The notes: generated by a model from the sequence alone, not told the origin. Numbered from the stretch's first letter, positions 13,599 to 28,182 are shown. The stretch is DNA of 64,000 nt from Lamellibrachia satsuma (GCA_033239005.1 BSQZ01000037.1:4875001-4939000); one strand, 5' to 3'. Translations and numbers: made by a program.

Positions 13599-14074
13599 TA
13601 GGGGAGACCTGTGCTAGTTGTTGCACTTTTCAGTTAAAGTCACTTTTTTGTGTGGAAAGTATGTTAGATGCATTATTTCTGTTAACGTATACATTACATT
13701 TATTATTCGTATTAATACAATGTACCATACCAATGATATTCCACATTATAGTTAGCTAGATATGTGAAGTCTCCCAAGAACGCACGGTCGACTGTAACAA
13801 CTAGCCCCGTTAGTGGGAAAAAAACATGTAGGTGTTCACAGCTTCATATATGAAGGTTTTCCTTTTTGGATACCATAGGGGACACATTCCCCGGATTTTT
13901 ACATAAAAACAATTGTAAATTAAATGTAAATTATTGAATGGAGTATGACACAGTGAATGGCAATAATATATCTGCAATGTGATTTCTACTTGATTGAATA
14001 ATACACACACGCACTTTCACACACACGCACTCTCGCACACACGCACGAACATCCACATTTCAATTAATCATGCA

Positions 14075-14251
14075 CAGTGACGAATCTAGTATCTCGCGGC
14101 GGGGGGGAGGCGGGCAAAGGAGGCGACCTTAGTTTGCTATGATACCACGTAGTGGCGCGACAGGTTGCATGCAAGAAATAATCGAAAATTTAAGCCAAAA
14201 GGGCCATGGCTCAATGTCCGCCCTCCCCCCCCCAAAAAAAAACCGCCACTG
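14075..14251. mobile_element. hAT-type MITE with 8-bp target duplication
   Basis: A 177-bp element begins CAGTGACG and ends CGCCACTG, giving short inverted ends of the hAT CAGTG type. The octamer ATCATGCA is duplicated exactly outside (14067-14074 and 14252-14259). The related repeat copy 1 at about 2770 carries the uninterrupted site (ATCGTGCAATG), which confirms the insertion. It has no coding capacity. Confidence 0.88.
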
Positions 14252-14812
14252 ATCATGCAATATTTAGTAATTGCTCAAATAGGAATGTGTCGGTTGCCTA
14301 GGCTAGGCTTCATTATTATGTGAAACAAAGCGTTCACACGTCGTGGTTAACAACATTTTGTTCTTTCAGTCATTCTCAGCACACAACTCGCTGTCTGAGC
14401 CATCGGTACGAGCCGCCCGAGCGTTGTTACAGCTGTAACGACTTGCCCCAATACAATTGTAACAACTTGTCCCAAAGCACAATTTCTTTGCAGTTGACAC
14501 GCACGTGGATGATAACAAATCTTGAATTTCAGTTTAATTTCTACTTGACATAACTCCTTACACTATATAGTATATGTGCGTCAAGTACCATTCACGAAAC
14601 ATCAAAACTGGCTGGGTGAGATGATATTATGTGGGCCTAACAAAAAAATTAGCATGCGGTGGCTAAAAAGTCGTTTTTGTCCACAGCTTATTGATTCGTC
14701 TTCTTAACTCCCGATTTTTGGACAGTGTGTCCGCTGGTGGACTTCCAACCAACTACTGTCGATGGTATCTCCATATGTGTGCTATATTTGCGTAAAACGA
14801 CTCTGTAACAAC

Positions 14813-16627
14813 CAGGAGTGACTATCAGCGATAGTTTTACCTTTGCGATAATATCTGCGAACAGTCCAACATCATAATTGATGGGTGGCGCCATCGTGTG
14901 GCCTTGGAGGTAGTTGTTTAAAAATGTTGAACCCGTGAATGACGCTGTTCTAATCGACGGTTGTTGATGTTAGGTCGATGAATAAATAAAATGGTCCTAT
15001 ATATTTGCAAAAGCATGTTTATTTCTGTGTTTGCAGTGAGACAAATACCCTGCTGAACTGCTTTTTCCGTCTATCGTAGTATATTTACTATCGATAGTTC
15101 AAAGTACTATCGACGAGAACTGTCGATGGTTTAATTTACTATCGATAGTATTGCATCGCCATTTTGCGTAGTATTTCGACTAAATGACCCCCAATTATAT
15201 GCCATGTCACTTAGTAGGGATTGTGCCGATATGGAAGGGGAAAGGGGGCATCCATGACCCAGGGAGATACAGAGGCATCACATTACTGAGCCAAGCCCTG
15301 AAATTGATGAAAGGATACTAGGTGCGAGGGTGAGGCATATAGTGGGGATAAAATCGGAGAGAATCAGCTGGTATTTAGGAAAGGAAGAAGAGTAGATGAT
15401 GGATTTGTTTGCCATCAGACAAATTATCGAGAAGAGGAGAGAATTTAGAAAGGATGTAGCATTCGGTTTTGTCGATCTCGAAAAGGCATTTGACACCGTG
15501 CCGAGAGAACTTGCAGTCATGAGATGGATGGAGGTTGGAGAGGCAGAGGTCAGAATGGTTGAGGAAATGTACAAGGAGACAACAGCGGTGGTGAGAATCG
15601 AAGGAGAAACATCAGAACAATTTGGAGTGGGAGTAGGGCTTAGACAGGGAAGTGTTTTGAGTATGCTGCTGTTCATTATGGTGATGAGCCTGATTAGTGG
15701 AAAGGTATCTGAACAGGAAGAACGTAAGAAGATACTATATACAGATGACCTAGCAGTGGTGGCTGTTAACAAAGAGGACCTACAGAAAGCATCGCAAGAA
15801 TGGAATAACACCTTTAGAAAACATGGCCTCCGAATGAATGTGGAGACCGGAGACCAAAGTAATGTGGATAGGCGAACAGGAGATGGACCTACATGAAGTT
15901 CTTGAGGGAAAGACCATTAAACAAGTGAACAGTTTTGTATACTTGGGCGGTACAGTGTGTGAGGATGGAGGAAGTAGTAAGGAAATACAGAGGAGAGTGG
16001 AAGCAGGAGCAGCAGCATGGAGGAGAGTGGAAGGCATTATGTGGGACAGAAAACTGAAGAAACAACTAAAAGGAAAAGTGTTGGAAACCTGCGTGGTACT
16101 AGCCTGTATATACAGGTTGGGACACTGGCACTGACAGAGAGACAGGAGAAGATACATATAGCAGAAAATAACTGGGTCCGAAGAATATGCAAAGTAACCC
16201 AAGAAGATAGAGGGAAGATGAAGGAATTGCGAGAAGAGATATGCATGAAAGAACACCTAAAGATGAAAGTAGTCGGAAGCAGAATGAGATGGGCAGGAGA
16301 CGTGCAAAGAATGGGTGAAGAAGACCAAAGCTGCGATGGAAAGGTTGTGTCAAACGGGATCTTGAAAGGGCAGGTACGAACGGCCAAGAGTGGAAGATCA
16401 TCGCAGACAGAGGGAGATGGAGAGAGTTAACAACGAAAGTGGAAGAAGCTACCAAGTGACATGGACCCCACCCCGCAAGGGAGCAAGGGGAGGAAGCTAC
16501 CAAGTGACATGGACCCCACCCCGCAAGGGAGCAAGGGAGCAAGGGAGCAAGGGGAAGAAGAAGAAAGAAGTATTGCATCGCCACATCGTCTATTGTATAA
16601 TTAGTTCGCTGTATTGTTGCAGTCCTA
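14813..16627. mobile_element. Possible hAT-like insertion split by an RTE fragment
   Basis: GTAACAAC occurs at 14805-14812 and again at 16628-16635. Between them, the ends CAGGAGTGAC and (reversed) TAGGACTGCA are imperfect inverts. Without the RTE fragment and its extra target copy, the insertion would be about 393 bp. Because GTAACAAC is also the start of the 44-bp unit of the host repeat, the duplication may have existed already, so the hAT call is tentative. Its interior contains several ACTATCGATAGT-like palindromic motifs (15080-15150). Confidence 0.4.
15162..16568 (+). pseudogene. RTE-like non-LTR retrotransposon fragment (reverse transcriptase 3-prime part)
   Basis: The insertion is flanked by a perfect 15-bp duplication AGTATTGCATCGCCA (15147-15161 and 16569-16583). 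Across three frames it encodes the second half of a reverse transcriptase: a PIWKGKG segment near 15225, VDLEKAFDTVPREL near 15475, the LRQGS motif near 15640, and YTDDLAVV at the catalytic YxDD position near 15740. Downstream come VYLGGTVCEDGG and the NNWVRRICKV and MRWAGDVQRMG segments typical of RTE-type C-termini. Frameshifts and stops make it dead, and the endonuclease half is missing (5-prime truncation). The last part contains a direct duplication around CCACCCCGCAAGGGAGCAAG (about 16440-16550). A 197-bp relative lies in the potassium-channel intron at 34402-34598. Confidence 0.88.
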
Positions 16628-16722
16628 GTAACAACGTGTCCCTGAACACAACTAGCCCCGGTTTCCCCTATGCAGGAGAACGCCACCTATGCGTACACGT
16701 GGCGTGGCGTGCTATGGCTATA

Positions 16723-17168
16723 GGGGTAAGACTACTGCTGACCTTCCTGTTTATTGTTTCACGAATGTAGGGCGTATTAAATTGTGACATGTGAATTTAA
16801 ACAATTCATATGATGTGACATAAGTGCAATTGAGCAGGCATATTCACAGGTTAGTTTGTAGAAGCTATTGGCTGTGAAATAGTGCATTTTTTAGAGTTTA
16901 ACAGGCGGAGGGATTTATGAGATTTGTTCTGCTATGAGCAACGTGGGCGCATGAATACATGGCTATTTTTGTCAAAATTTACGAGCATCGCACGTCGGGG
17001 CTTTTTAAAACAGCTGGAGGTCTGTGATTTTGACCAAACTTGGTCAGCATGTCAATGAGATGATGGCAGTTGCTGTGAACACTTTTCAGAATTGTTGATG
17101 GTCACGTTTTCTTATAATAAGACAAAACATTAACATGGCCACCAATGCAATTCTCTACTCTGGTCTTC
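16723..17168 (-). mobile_element. MITE family M, copy 1
   Basis: 446 bp, related in reverse orientation to 43999-44452 and 46086-46485. The plus-strand left end reads GGGGTAAGACTACTGCTGAC and the right end CTACTCTGGTCTTC, with TA outside each end (721-722 and 17169-17170). Conserved blocks include AATTGCATTGGTGGCCATGT and GCCAATAGCTTCTACAAAC on the minus strand. Non-coding. Confidence 0.8.
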
Positions 17169-17860
<692 letters not shown>

Positions 17861-18308
17861 CACATTGTGAGTATGTGAGAGCACAAGGTTATGTGATTTC
17901 GTGTAAATAAATCAACACAGCTTAATCGTCGCGTCCACTTCCTCGCAAACAATCAGTCACCTGCGGCCGCCATTAATATTAATATAAATTGTGCGATGAG
18001 CATTAATATTTCACCACAAGCAATGGCGGCCACTTGTTTGGGGGATACCATCTGCAATTAAGCCACACGATCAACTTACAGAGAGCATTTGTCGCAGTCA
18101 GTCGGTAATGGCGACCAGAAGTAATGGGCTACCTCAGAAATCAACTTAGGCCCAAACGTAGTTCCCGGCTCGCCGTCTTGGGCGCTGTTAGCCACATGTT
18201 TCCGCCATCTTTAATCCAATGGGAATCGTATGGTTGTAAATGGCTTTATACCAACGGTTGTTAATTATGTAATATTGACAGCAACCGACAAAGGGGAATA
18301 GAACGCTC
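17861..18308. other. No gene recognised
   Basis: Unassigned sequence up to the edge of the palindrome. Confidence 0.45.
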
Positions 18309-18655
<347 letters not shown>

Positions 18656-19101
18656 ATACGGTACAGGTGTAGGTGTAGACATTTTGATGTAGAGGCGTAG
18701 TAGTCGATGACCTTTCTTTCACAGTTCGTTTCTTATTTCTTCTGCCTCATACCACTCCGCACAATCTATCGCCATTGTTTAATTACAATATCATGCATGC
18801 ATACTTACATACGTACGTACGTACGTGCGTGCGCGCGTGTGTGCGTGCGTGTGTGCGTGTGTGCGTGCGTGCGTGATGTGTGCGTGCGTACGTACATATT
18901 CTTGCACGCACACACGCACGCATGCACGATGCATGTAGTAGATGATGTATTACAGATTGGTTACTTGACCGGTTTCATTTCTGTCATAACGTATTATGGT
19001 ATTCTACGTTTCTGCAATTACGTTTGCCTGAATACGTGTCGGTTTGTGTACGTAGTACGTAGTGCTCGCTGGATGGTTAGCCAACCGTGTCGCCCGCTGT
19101 G
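18656..19101. other. No gene recognised; ACGT/GTGC simple repeats 18806-18925
   Basis: A mixed run of ACGT, GTGC and ACGC tetranucleotides lies at about 18806-18925. The open frame 18707-19207 runs through this tract and the hAT MITE and shows no domain. Confidence 0.5.
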
Positions 19102-19354
19102 CATGGGCGTCCGGAGGGAAGGGGGGGCACATGCCCCCTGGATCTGGATTTTTGTAAAATTTTGGTCTTTCATGGCGAGTAGATTGTTTACTATTTATGT
19201 TAAGTAGATCATCTAAATCTTGTTAACTAATTATGTACATTTATATTATTATTGTTCATTGAAAATAGACATTTTGGTAAGTGTAAAGATTTCTGGTCGA
19301 AATCATACAGCAGAATTGGTTGGCCCCCTGGAGAAAAACCTGTGGACGCCCCTG
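19102..19354. mobile_element. hAT-type MITE with 8-bp target duplication
   Basis: 253 bp, beginning CATGGGCGTCCGGAGG and ending (reversed) CAGGGGCGTCCACAGG. The octamer CCGCTGTG is perfectly duplicated outside (19094-19101 and 19355-19362), as expected of hAT elements. No transposase frame. The interior is AT-rich. Confidence 0.9.
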
Positions 19355-19362
19355 CCGCTGTG

Positions 19363-21006
<1,644 letters not shown>

Positions 21007-22640
21007 AGGAAGGCAGGCAGAACACTGCAACCAGTGATTCAATAAAATTATGGTGCGTCCCTTTATTCAAAGAAACACGTCCGTGTCAAATTAACCAAGA
21101 TACGCGCACCGGATTTTGCAGAGCGGCCCTGGGTAAAGCATCCAAGATCTAAGAAACGGGACGGAAGGATTCTCAGTAAAACAATACCTTTCGATTTGTT
21201 TTACTAAGCTAATTAAACAGTTCTCCGTGCGTACGCAAGTCGACGCGCATTCGCCTCGTTCGTTAATTCCGAGTGACTTTCTTTGTAAGTCTCCGTCACT
21301 GATGAAATCACGTACGCGTAATTATCTGTGAATTAAAGACCATAAAATAGATTGGCTGGTATTGTGACGGCGCATTGGTTTAACATTCCAGGAAGGATGT
21401 CAACCAACGCGGAGTAATTGCTATGGGTTATCAGGTTTTATTAATGTAACCGAGAACTGACGAGACGCTGCAGTGCAAACTCCTCACTGAAACAGCGTTG
21501 CTGTCAGTCACAGGCTTGATTACGCCTCTGCTGCAAACGCACATTTTCAAACGTATATACACACTTGCGCACGCACGCACGCACGCTCGCATGCATGCAT
21601 GCGTGTATGTTAACTCCGTCAGTGTGTCAACACCACCAGTGTGTTAACATCGTTCATACGTCACATCAACATTGCCTGTTCGGAAAATCGAATCTACACC
21701 CCAGAAGGAACATCTAATTGATAAGCGGTTCAATACAACATTTTATAACCCTGCATCGGCTTGTTGAAAACTGGCGCAGAAGTGGTCATTTAGCCATATG
21801 TCGGGCTCGAGACATCAAACGTTGTTCGTTGCCTGGCAATTTTCCGCGCGATATGTTTAGCATCTGAGGCGGCATCGCGTTGAGTCCCGAAGCTATTGCA
21901 GCTGCGGTTTGTTAACGGTGTCGGTTTACTGGTAGCTGCTCTGTAGGTTGGAGGCTGAGCAGTCGGACGGGCTGGTTAGTCGGTTGACACATTGACTGGT
22001 TGGTTTATAGGGTACTTGGGAGACTGGTTGGAAGGTTAGCCACGTGATTAGTGGCCCAGTCGGTTCGTTGGCTTGTTGATCTCACGGCCGGCAGGTTGAT
22101 TGGCCGGCTTGTTGGTTCGATGCTTTTTTGATTGACCGTAGCAGCAAACATGTTAATAAATAAACCAATCCTTCATTTTGTCAAAAATAAATCAAATCAA
22201 ATAATCTATTAATGTACCAGCGATAACAAATGTAAGCAAACGCTTTAATTAAACCAAAGAAACGTGAAAATAACAATGATTGAACACACGATATGAGGCC
22301 GAGAAATGAAGAAATAGATCGGGATATTACACAAGTAAATTATACCATAATAACAGCAAGATGGCCATGGGCATTTTAGTGTCTGTGCATCCGTGGGTGC
22401 GTATGTGTTTTCTTTGCCTGACATTTTTCCTGATTTTTGTCATTGTTTCCTATGTATAATATTACAATCACCGAGAGAATAATTAGAAAATAACAGTGGC
22501 ATATACTGTCAAATCTAATGTATGGCAACGTACCTGTTCATATAATATGTACTTGTCCATATCAAATGCACTTGTCCCAAGTCCTCCAGATGATCTTTCC
22601 TTACGTCAATTGTAAATTTACTTACAGTATCATTAGAGCA
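21007..22640. other. No gene recognised; irregular GGTTG-rich patch
   Basis: Between about 21940 and 22120 there is a loose series of TTGGTTG/GGTTGG-like motifs without a fixed period. A short ACGC tract lies near 21572-21600. Otherwise nothing is assignable. Confidence 0.45.
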
Positions 22641-22998
22641 AACGTGCTTCTAGTTCTACCTACAGCATATAGTTCACATAAACGTGCTTCTAGTTCTACC
22701 TACAGCATATAGTTCACATAAACGTGCTTCTAGTTCTACATACGGCATATAGTTAGCATAAACGTGCTTCTAGTTCTACCTACAGCATATAGTTCTACAT
22801 ACAGCGTATAGTTCACATAAACGTGCTTCTAGTTCTGCCTACAGCATATAGTTCTACCTACAGCGTATAGTTCACATAAACGTGCTTCTAGTTCTACCTA
22901 CAGCATATAGTTCTACCTACAGCATATAGTTCACATAAACGTGCTTCTAGTTCTACCTACAGCATATAGTTCTACCTACAGCATATAGTTCACATAAA
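22641..22998. repeat. 40-bp minisatellite with 19-20-bp partial units
   Basis: Tandem units are built from ACGTGCTTCTAGTTCTACCT, ACAGCATATAGTTCACATAA, with extra internal copies of AGTTCTACCTACAGCATAT in the later repeats. About seven ACGTGCTTCTAG starts are visible. Confidence 0.92.
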
Positions 22999-23959
22999 CG
23001 CGACAGTGCAGACTAAACATATGTGAACATCATTTGTAGACGTTAGAACAACGCATAGTTTTTACTATTCGTAGATGCTCTGGGTAACCGCAACGTGTTA
23101 TTGCCAGGCAGCCTCGATGTGGATTAGTTAGTTGCTGTATCCCTCGGGTCTGTTAGACATTTGATCGATTCTGTCAGGAAGCTGCCTCGGCTTGCACGTT
23201 AGTAATTTAGCACCTGATTTTACATATCCCTTTCATGCGCAGAAAAAAAACACGACAAACGCGACTACAGTTACACAAGACGCTGACTGAATTCATTAGT
23301 GGGTATCGTTCGTGACGGCGTTGAATGCTGTCCCATCTCTGCACTGCGGTCTTCAGTGACACTGCGTGTCGTACGAGCAGTGGGCCGAGATTAAACACCG
23401 TTGATGGCGTCATTATTGTTCTCGGCTTTGGTCGCATCAAGTCGCCAGTCCGCACGCCATGCTTGCACTAAACAAACATTTGCACGCCATGCTTGCACTA
23501 AACGAACATTTGCACAGCGACTTCAAAGCACACCAGCCGATATATCAACTCTATTTTTAGAAACTCTGATGTTCGTAGCCATAATACTTTATTAAGCATC
23601 CCGGATTAGAACTAATATAAACCATTGTAAGTCCTGTATATGGATTATTTACTACGGAAGACTATGTCATCTGAAGTTGAAGTCTCAGAGCAAACATTTA
23701 CTTATACCGTGAAAGAGTAGTTGTTGTCAGCGATTACACAGTAACAAACACGCTTTCATTTTATTTGTGTATATTATCAATGAATATAATAAATTATGAC
23801 GTAGGCATAATGAGCAGCCCGTTTCGTATATATTGTTCAATTGTTGTGTATACCTTAGACTAGTCAGCAATTAGTGTTGAATACCACCCCAATATCAAAT
23901 AGTATTAGTTTATAATTAACTAGTCTAGTTATCCGGCGTTGCACGGGAGAAAAGGCAAG
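22999..23959. other. No gene recognised; 31-bp duplication at 23452-23513
   Basis: CACGCCATGCTTGCACTAAA is present twice in tandem near 23452 and 23483. No exon seen. Confidence 0.45.
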
Positions 23960-24617
23960 AACTTGGTAATCCCTGCAGCGCTTCTAGACCATATCTTAAG
24001 AAGGATATGGATACGCTTGAACGAATACAAAGGAGAGCATCTCGAATCATTCCAGAACTGAGAGAGCTCAGTTATGAAGAACGATTGAAAGAACAACCCT
24101 AGAGACAATGCGTTCTAGACCATATCTTAAGAAGGATATGGATACGCTTGAACGAATACAAAGGAGAGCATCTCAAATCATTCCAGAACTGAGAGAGCTC
24201 AGTTATGAAAAACAATTGAAAGAACAACCCTAGAGACAAGGCGTTTAAGAGAAGATCAAATTGAACTTTTTAAGATACTGAATGGATATGAAAATATTCA
24301 TAGAAATATTTTTACTCACTCAAGAAAGAGTAGAACTAGAGGACATGAGATAACATTAGTAAAGGATCAGTGTAGATTGGATATCAGGAAATACTCGTCC
24401 TCACAGAGGACAATAAATAGAATGGAATAAATTATCTACAAATTGTGTAACTGCTAGCAACGTGAATATGTTTAAAAACAAAATTTACACATATGTCAGA
24501 AGGGCGGTTTACACATAGATGAAAAATGTCGGACACTCGATAAGCCAATGGTTTCCTTGTTCACTTGCCACCTGGGCCTTTGCCTTGGGCGGAAATCTTG
24601 TTAAATCTTGTTAAATC
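23960..24617 (+). pseudogene. CR1 3-prime fragment with internal 131-bp tandem duplication
   Basis: It matches the C-terminal coding part and tail of the CR1 element at 52323-52870 (opposite strand). Frames read QRRASRIIPELRELSYEERL-like sequence, then RGHEI, DQCRLDIRK and NVNMFKNK-like sequence. A 131-bp block starting CTAGACCATATCTTAAGAAG is duplicated in tandem (23984-24114 and 24115-24245). The copy ends with the same TCTTGTTAAATCTTGTTAAA tail. Deletions and frameshifts make it dead. Confidence 0.85.
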
Positions 24618-24893
24618 TACCCAGTCATGTTTTTGTTTCTGCCAATACCAATGGCATTGACAACTTCACGCTCCAAAAATCATGTACAACTGTCGGTTTC
24701 ATGAAGCGTTCTGTGGATGTTTGACGCAGATCACGTAACAATGGCAGAAACACACATAGCGGTCCTAACAATTGTACGTAACTATTGTTCTGAGTTACGT
24801 CATTTACGTAAAACGTCCACATTGGTTCCTTTGGCTTAAAACCCAACCCCCGGGGGAATTTTTTTTTTCAGCCCTTTACATGCAACGCTGACG

Positions 24894-24894
<1 letters not shown>

Positions 24895-24949
<55 letters not shown>

Positions 24950-25123
24950 CATGAATGCATGCATGCATACATGCATGCTTACATACATACATGCATACAT
25001 ACATACATGCATACATACATACATACATACATACATACATACATGCATGCATGCATACATACATACATACATACATACATACATACATACATACATACAT
25101 ACATACATACATACATACATACA
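24895..25123. repeat. (GGCA)n and (CATA)n microsatellites
   Basis: About 14 GGCA units, then GCATGCAT, then CATA/CATG repeats to 25123. Reading frames are artefacts. Confidence 0.97.
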
Positions 25124-26394
25124 AAGTCACAAACCACTTTATATTAAAGATGTGTATATGAGAAACTAATAATACGTTCCATGTGTATGTCAGAAACTAA
25201 TTATATTGTATTATGCTAATATATTCCTGTTTTGCTCGAATAAGTGAAATCACCGTTGAATTGTTTTATTTATTCATTGTACCACTGGATATCAGTCAAC
25301 TCGGATTGTTACATTAAATGGAGCGTGCAACGATTTTCATTGGCTCAAAAGTGTCACTGAGAACCGCATGCCGTCGACGCCATCCGCATGCCGTCGACGC
25401 CATCCGCATGCCGTCGACGCCATCCGCATGCCGTCGACGCCATCGTTCTTTTTCAGTTCGATCGGCAACGCCGCCAATCTGGAATAGCTGCTGCTTGATC
25501 GGTGTCTTAATTAGTTTTTTCAGGAACTGTTTTTGTTTGAACTTAAACATGCCCTAGTAACTGCCCTAGCCGCCTTGCGATGACGCAGTTGAGGTGATTT
25601 CTGATGCTGTTTTCGAAGTCATTGCGGACTCGTTCACTTGCACTTCGGCGTGTTTTTGTAATTCAGAAACACTAGAAGTAGACCCTTACGCAATCCATGA
25701 CATTTCACTTGTCTCCCGTTATAGCAACAGCATCGCCGCAGACCAGAGGTGTCAGTTGCTAAAGGCAGTCCCTGGTGTATAAAAGCCTATTGCCTGAGCT
25801 GACGCCACCAATACAGCAGTGCCATATATTGACGTCTGATCGCGTACTTGGTAGACTTGCACGGCAATTCAAACCACACAGTCGGTGTGGAAGACACAAA
25901 TGAGGTTAATGAATGACGAGAGATCGCAGGCGTTGCGTCACTTTCAGATAGCGAGATGGCGCGCTGAACGAAATGCACATTTCAGGCCCACGAGAACCGC
26001 CATCAATTGCTGTCGATATTCGCAGCGTTTTTCATGCATCACAGCCAGCTGAAACAGGTGGTCGCACTCAGGCCTCGAGAGTTGTGTCAACGCAATCGAT
26101 TGCGGATAATCTGGACGACACATAAGGCAGGCTGGAATGCCATTGCTAGTATACGCCTGGTGTGTCACCTCGCGGGAGAGGTTATCCTGTAAACACGAAT
26201 GGCCTACTCCAGAAAAGAAATTGGTCCCGCCAATGTCACTTGCTCGCAGTTTGATAACTGACAGCCACCATCGAGTGCGCTTGATACAGTTGGCAAGGAG
26301 GAGTTTATTATCAAAACTTTGGCGGCCCTGAGTGTAACGAGAACAAAGACATGTCTTAGTAGACAAGACTTTGATTCAGATTCAGTCCTCTTCA
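25124..26394. other. No gene recognised; minus-strand open frame 25944-26366
   Basis: The 140-codon minus-strand frame 25944-26366 is the longest non-repetitive one here. It has scattered Cys/His (for example HSCLQDN, PACLMCRPD, PECDHLFQLAV), but I cannot match it to a family and do not see introns. It could be a decayed transposon protein. Confidence 0.35.
25364..25443. repeat. 20-bp tandem repeat, 4 units
   Basis: Four identical units CCGCATGCCGTCGACGCCAT. Identical units suggest recent expansion. Confidence 0.95.
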
Positions 26395-26395
26395 G

Positions 26396-26690
26396 TCATC
26401 CTGTTCTATGTGGCACATAAGGCTTAGACAAGACAGCGCCACTGCTGTCGGTCTGCAGCCCGCCTGGTGATGGTGTCCCGTGGCACGTAGCATGCATTCT
26501 TCTCCTTTTCACGTTCCTTCTCCATGTTTTCTCAGGGCGACCCCGTCTCCTCCTTCCACCCGCTGTCGAACGCAAAGCTGTGTTGGGCAGTGCCACAGGA
26601 GCCATGTGGCACATGTACCCTAGCCACCTCCGCACGCGCTCGCATATCTTTACTATGACAGCCCCGTCTTCCTGGGTTCTTGATGCACTA
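26396..26690 (-). pseudogene. Non-LTR retrotransposon C-terminal fragment (RTE-like)
   Basis: Minus-strand translation gives VKICERVRRWLGYMCHMAP, then GGRRRRGRPEKTWRRNVKR, then TDSSGAVLSKPYVPHRTG and a stop. The order RRWLGY..., GRPEKTWRR and a short tail resembles the 3-prime end of RTE-type reverse-transcriptase ORFs. Only the tail survives. Confidence 0.7.
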
Positions 26691-27762
26691 CCGCTGTCAC
26701 CTAATCTCGTCTTCTTCTCGACGTTTCTCTCGGGATTCTCACCACTTCCGGTTGTCCCATCTGTGTTGTCTAGACGATGTCAACAAAGCGACAAGATAAT
26801 CAATGAGACTTTCTTTATTTTGATAGAGAGTAGTTTCCAACATCATCGTGTGATGTTGCTATTACCCTTGGTAAAATAGTCTGGAAGGAGAGGGCATTTT
26901 ATATTCCATTGTTGAGGTTTCCTCTCCACAGACACATTCGGTAAGACCTTTTTGATATCCCCACTTCTGCATAGGGGCTCGTAATACAGTATGATATAAG
27001 TTTTCGGTTAACACTGCATAGCCATAACATAACTTATGCAGTACACTGCGGCCTGCTAAAAAATAATCACATATGATGAGCTCAGGTCAACGAGATTCTA
27101 GTCTCGATAGCATCATCTGTTGAATATATTCATTGCAAACCTCGAAGACGAGACGCAAACGCCACTTGACAGATATAGACAATACAGTCATGCAAGAAAA
27201 CAGCGTGACCTCTGACCCGAGAACGGGAACTCGCAAATTACTTTTCACTATCGATGACGATGTCTCTTTCGGTGATGTCGGTGGCGATACCATAATACTG
27301 GTTTGTTGCGGCCGTGAGATCTGGCTCCTGGGGAATTACGCGCTATTGAAGTTTATTACTATTATTATTGTTGTTGTTGTTAATAATAATATTGTTATTG
27401 ATGTTGATGTTAATAATTATGATCACTTCGGGCAGGCTAATGTTACTAACGGCGCCAGAAAGGCTATGTAGCCGTGTTGCACGTGAATAACTAGATATAC
27501 GAGATTGCATTTATGTAAATCTACTGGACATGAATGTTTCGTAGTATACCGCGAAGTATGTTTATGCAGTGCCATGCCAACGCACCGTTGTTCTGGCAGC
27601 CAAGTCCGGTGCAGATTCGATGTCGCAACAGCCATGTCCAATCCGTTGATTGGGGTGCTACTACCACTGATGGCAAAGTAGTATCTCGCTGATATGTGTA
27701 AGCCGATAAATCACAGCGCGTCGATTTGAATCTGACTTCTGAATACATGTCTGATGTCCTTC
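26691..27762. other. No gene recognised
   Basis: A short ATT/GTT-rich tract lies at 27355-27420. No exon or element end is clear. Confidence 0.45.
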
Positions 27763-28182
27763 CTGTCCGTCATTCTCTGTCCTTCTAGTCCGTCCATTTT
27801 CTGTCCTTCCAGTCCGTCCTTCCTGTCCGTCCCTTCTCTGTCCTTCCTGTCCGTCATTCTCTGCCCTTCCTGTCCGTCCATTTTTTGTCCTTCATGTCCG
27901 TCCTTCTCTGCCGTTCCTGTCCATCTCTTCTCTGTCCTTCCTGTCCTTCATTCTCTACCCTTCCTGTCCGTCCATTTTTTGTCCTTCATGTCCGTCCTTC
28001 TCTGTCCTTCCTGTCCGTCATTCTCTGTCCTTCCTGTCCATCTCGTCTCTGTCATTCCTTCTCTATCCTTCCTGTCCGTCATTCTCTGTCATTCCTGTCC
28101 GTCCTTCTCTGTCCTTCCTGTCCGTCCTTCTCTGTCTTTTCTATCCGTCCATTCCCTGCCATTCCTGTCCGTCCCTTCTCTC
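27763..28182. repeat. Pyrimidine-rich minisatellite
   Basis: Imperfect repeats of CCTTCCTGTCCGTC and ATTCTCTGTCC, roughly 20-30 bp each, with variable order. The long forward frame 27754-28455 (Pro-Ser-Cys-rich) is produced by the repeat. Confidence 0.88.

Larger units (their letters stand above)
13601..16668 (+). mobile_element. TIR-bounded element, dispersed repeat copy 2, with nested insertions
   Basis: The left end reads GGGGAGACCTGTGCTAGTTG and the right end, reversed, reads GGGGAAACCGGGGCTAGTTG, so the two form imperfect terminal inverted repeats. TA lies directly outside both (13599-13600 and 16669-16670). The interior 13825-14812 matches dispersed repeat copy 1 (2055-3478), with an internal deletion relative to that copy. 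The right end is a single unit of the sequence that is repeated about 33 times at 3479-4930. Three insertions interrupt it: 14075-14251, 14813-16627 and, inside the latter, 15162-16568. No transposase is seen, so it is a non-autonomous copy. The TA flanks would fit a TA-targeting superfamily, but that is inference. Confidence 0.6.

Noticed and set aside
24836..25169. Tandem repeats considered as a CRISPR-like array
   Set aside because: Tetranucleotide runs with no spacers, in animal DNA.
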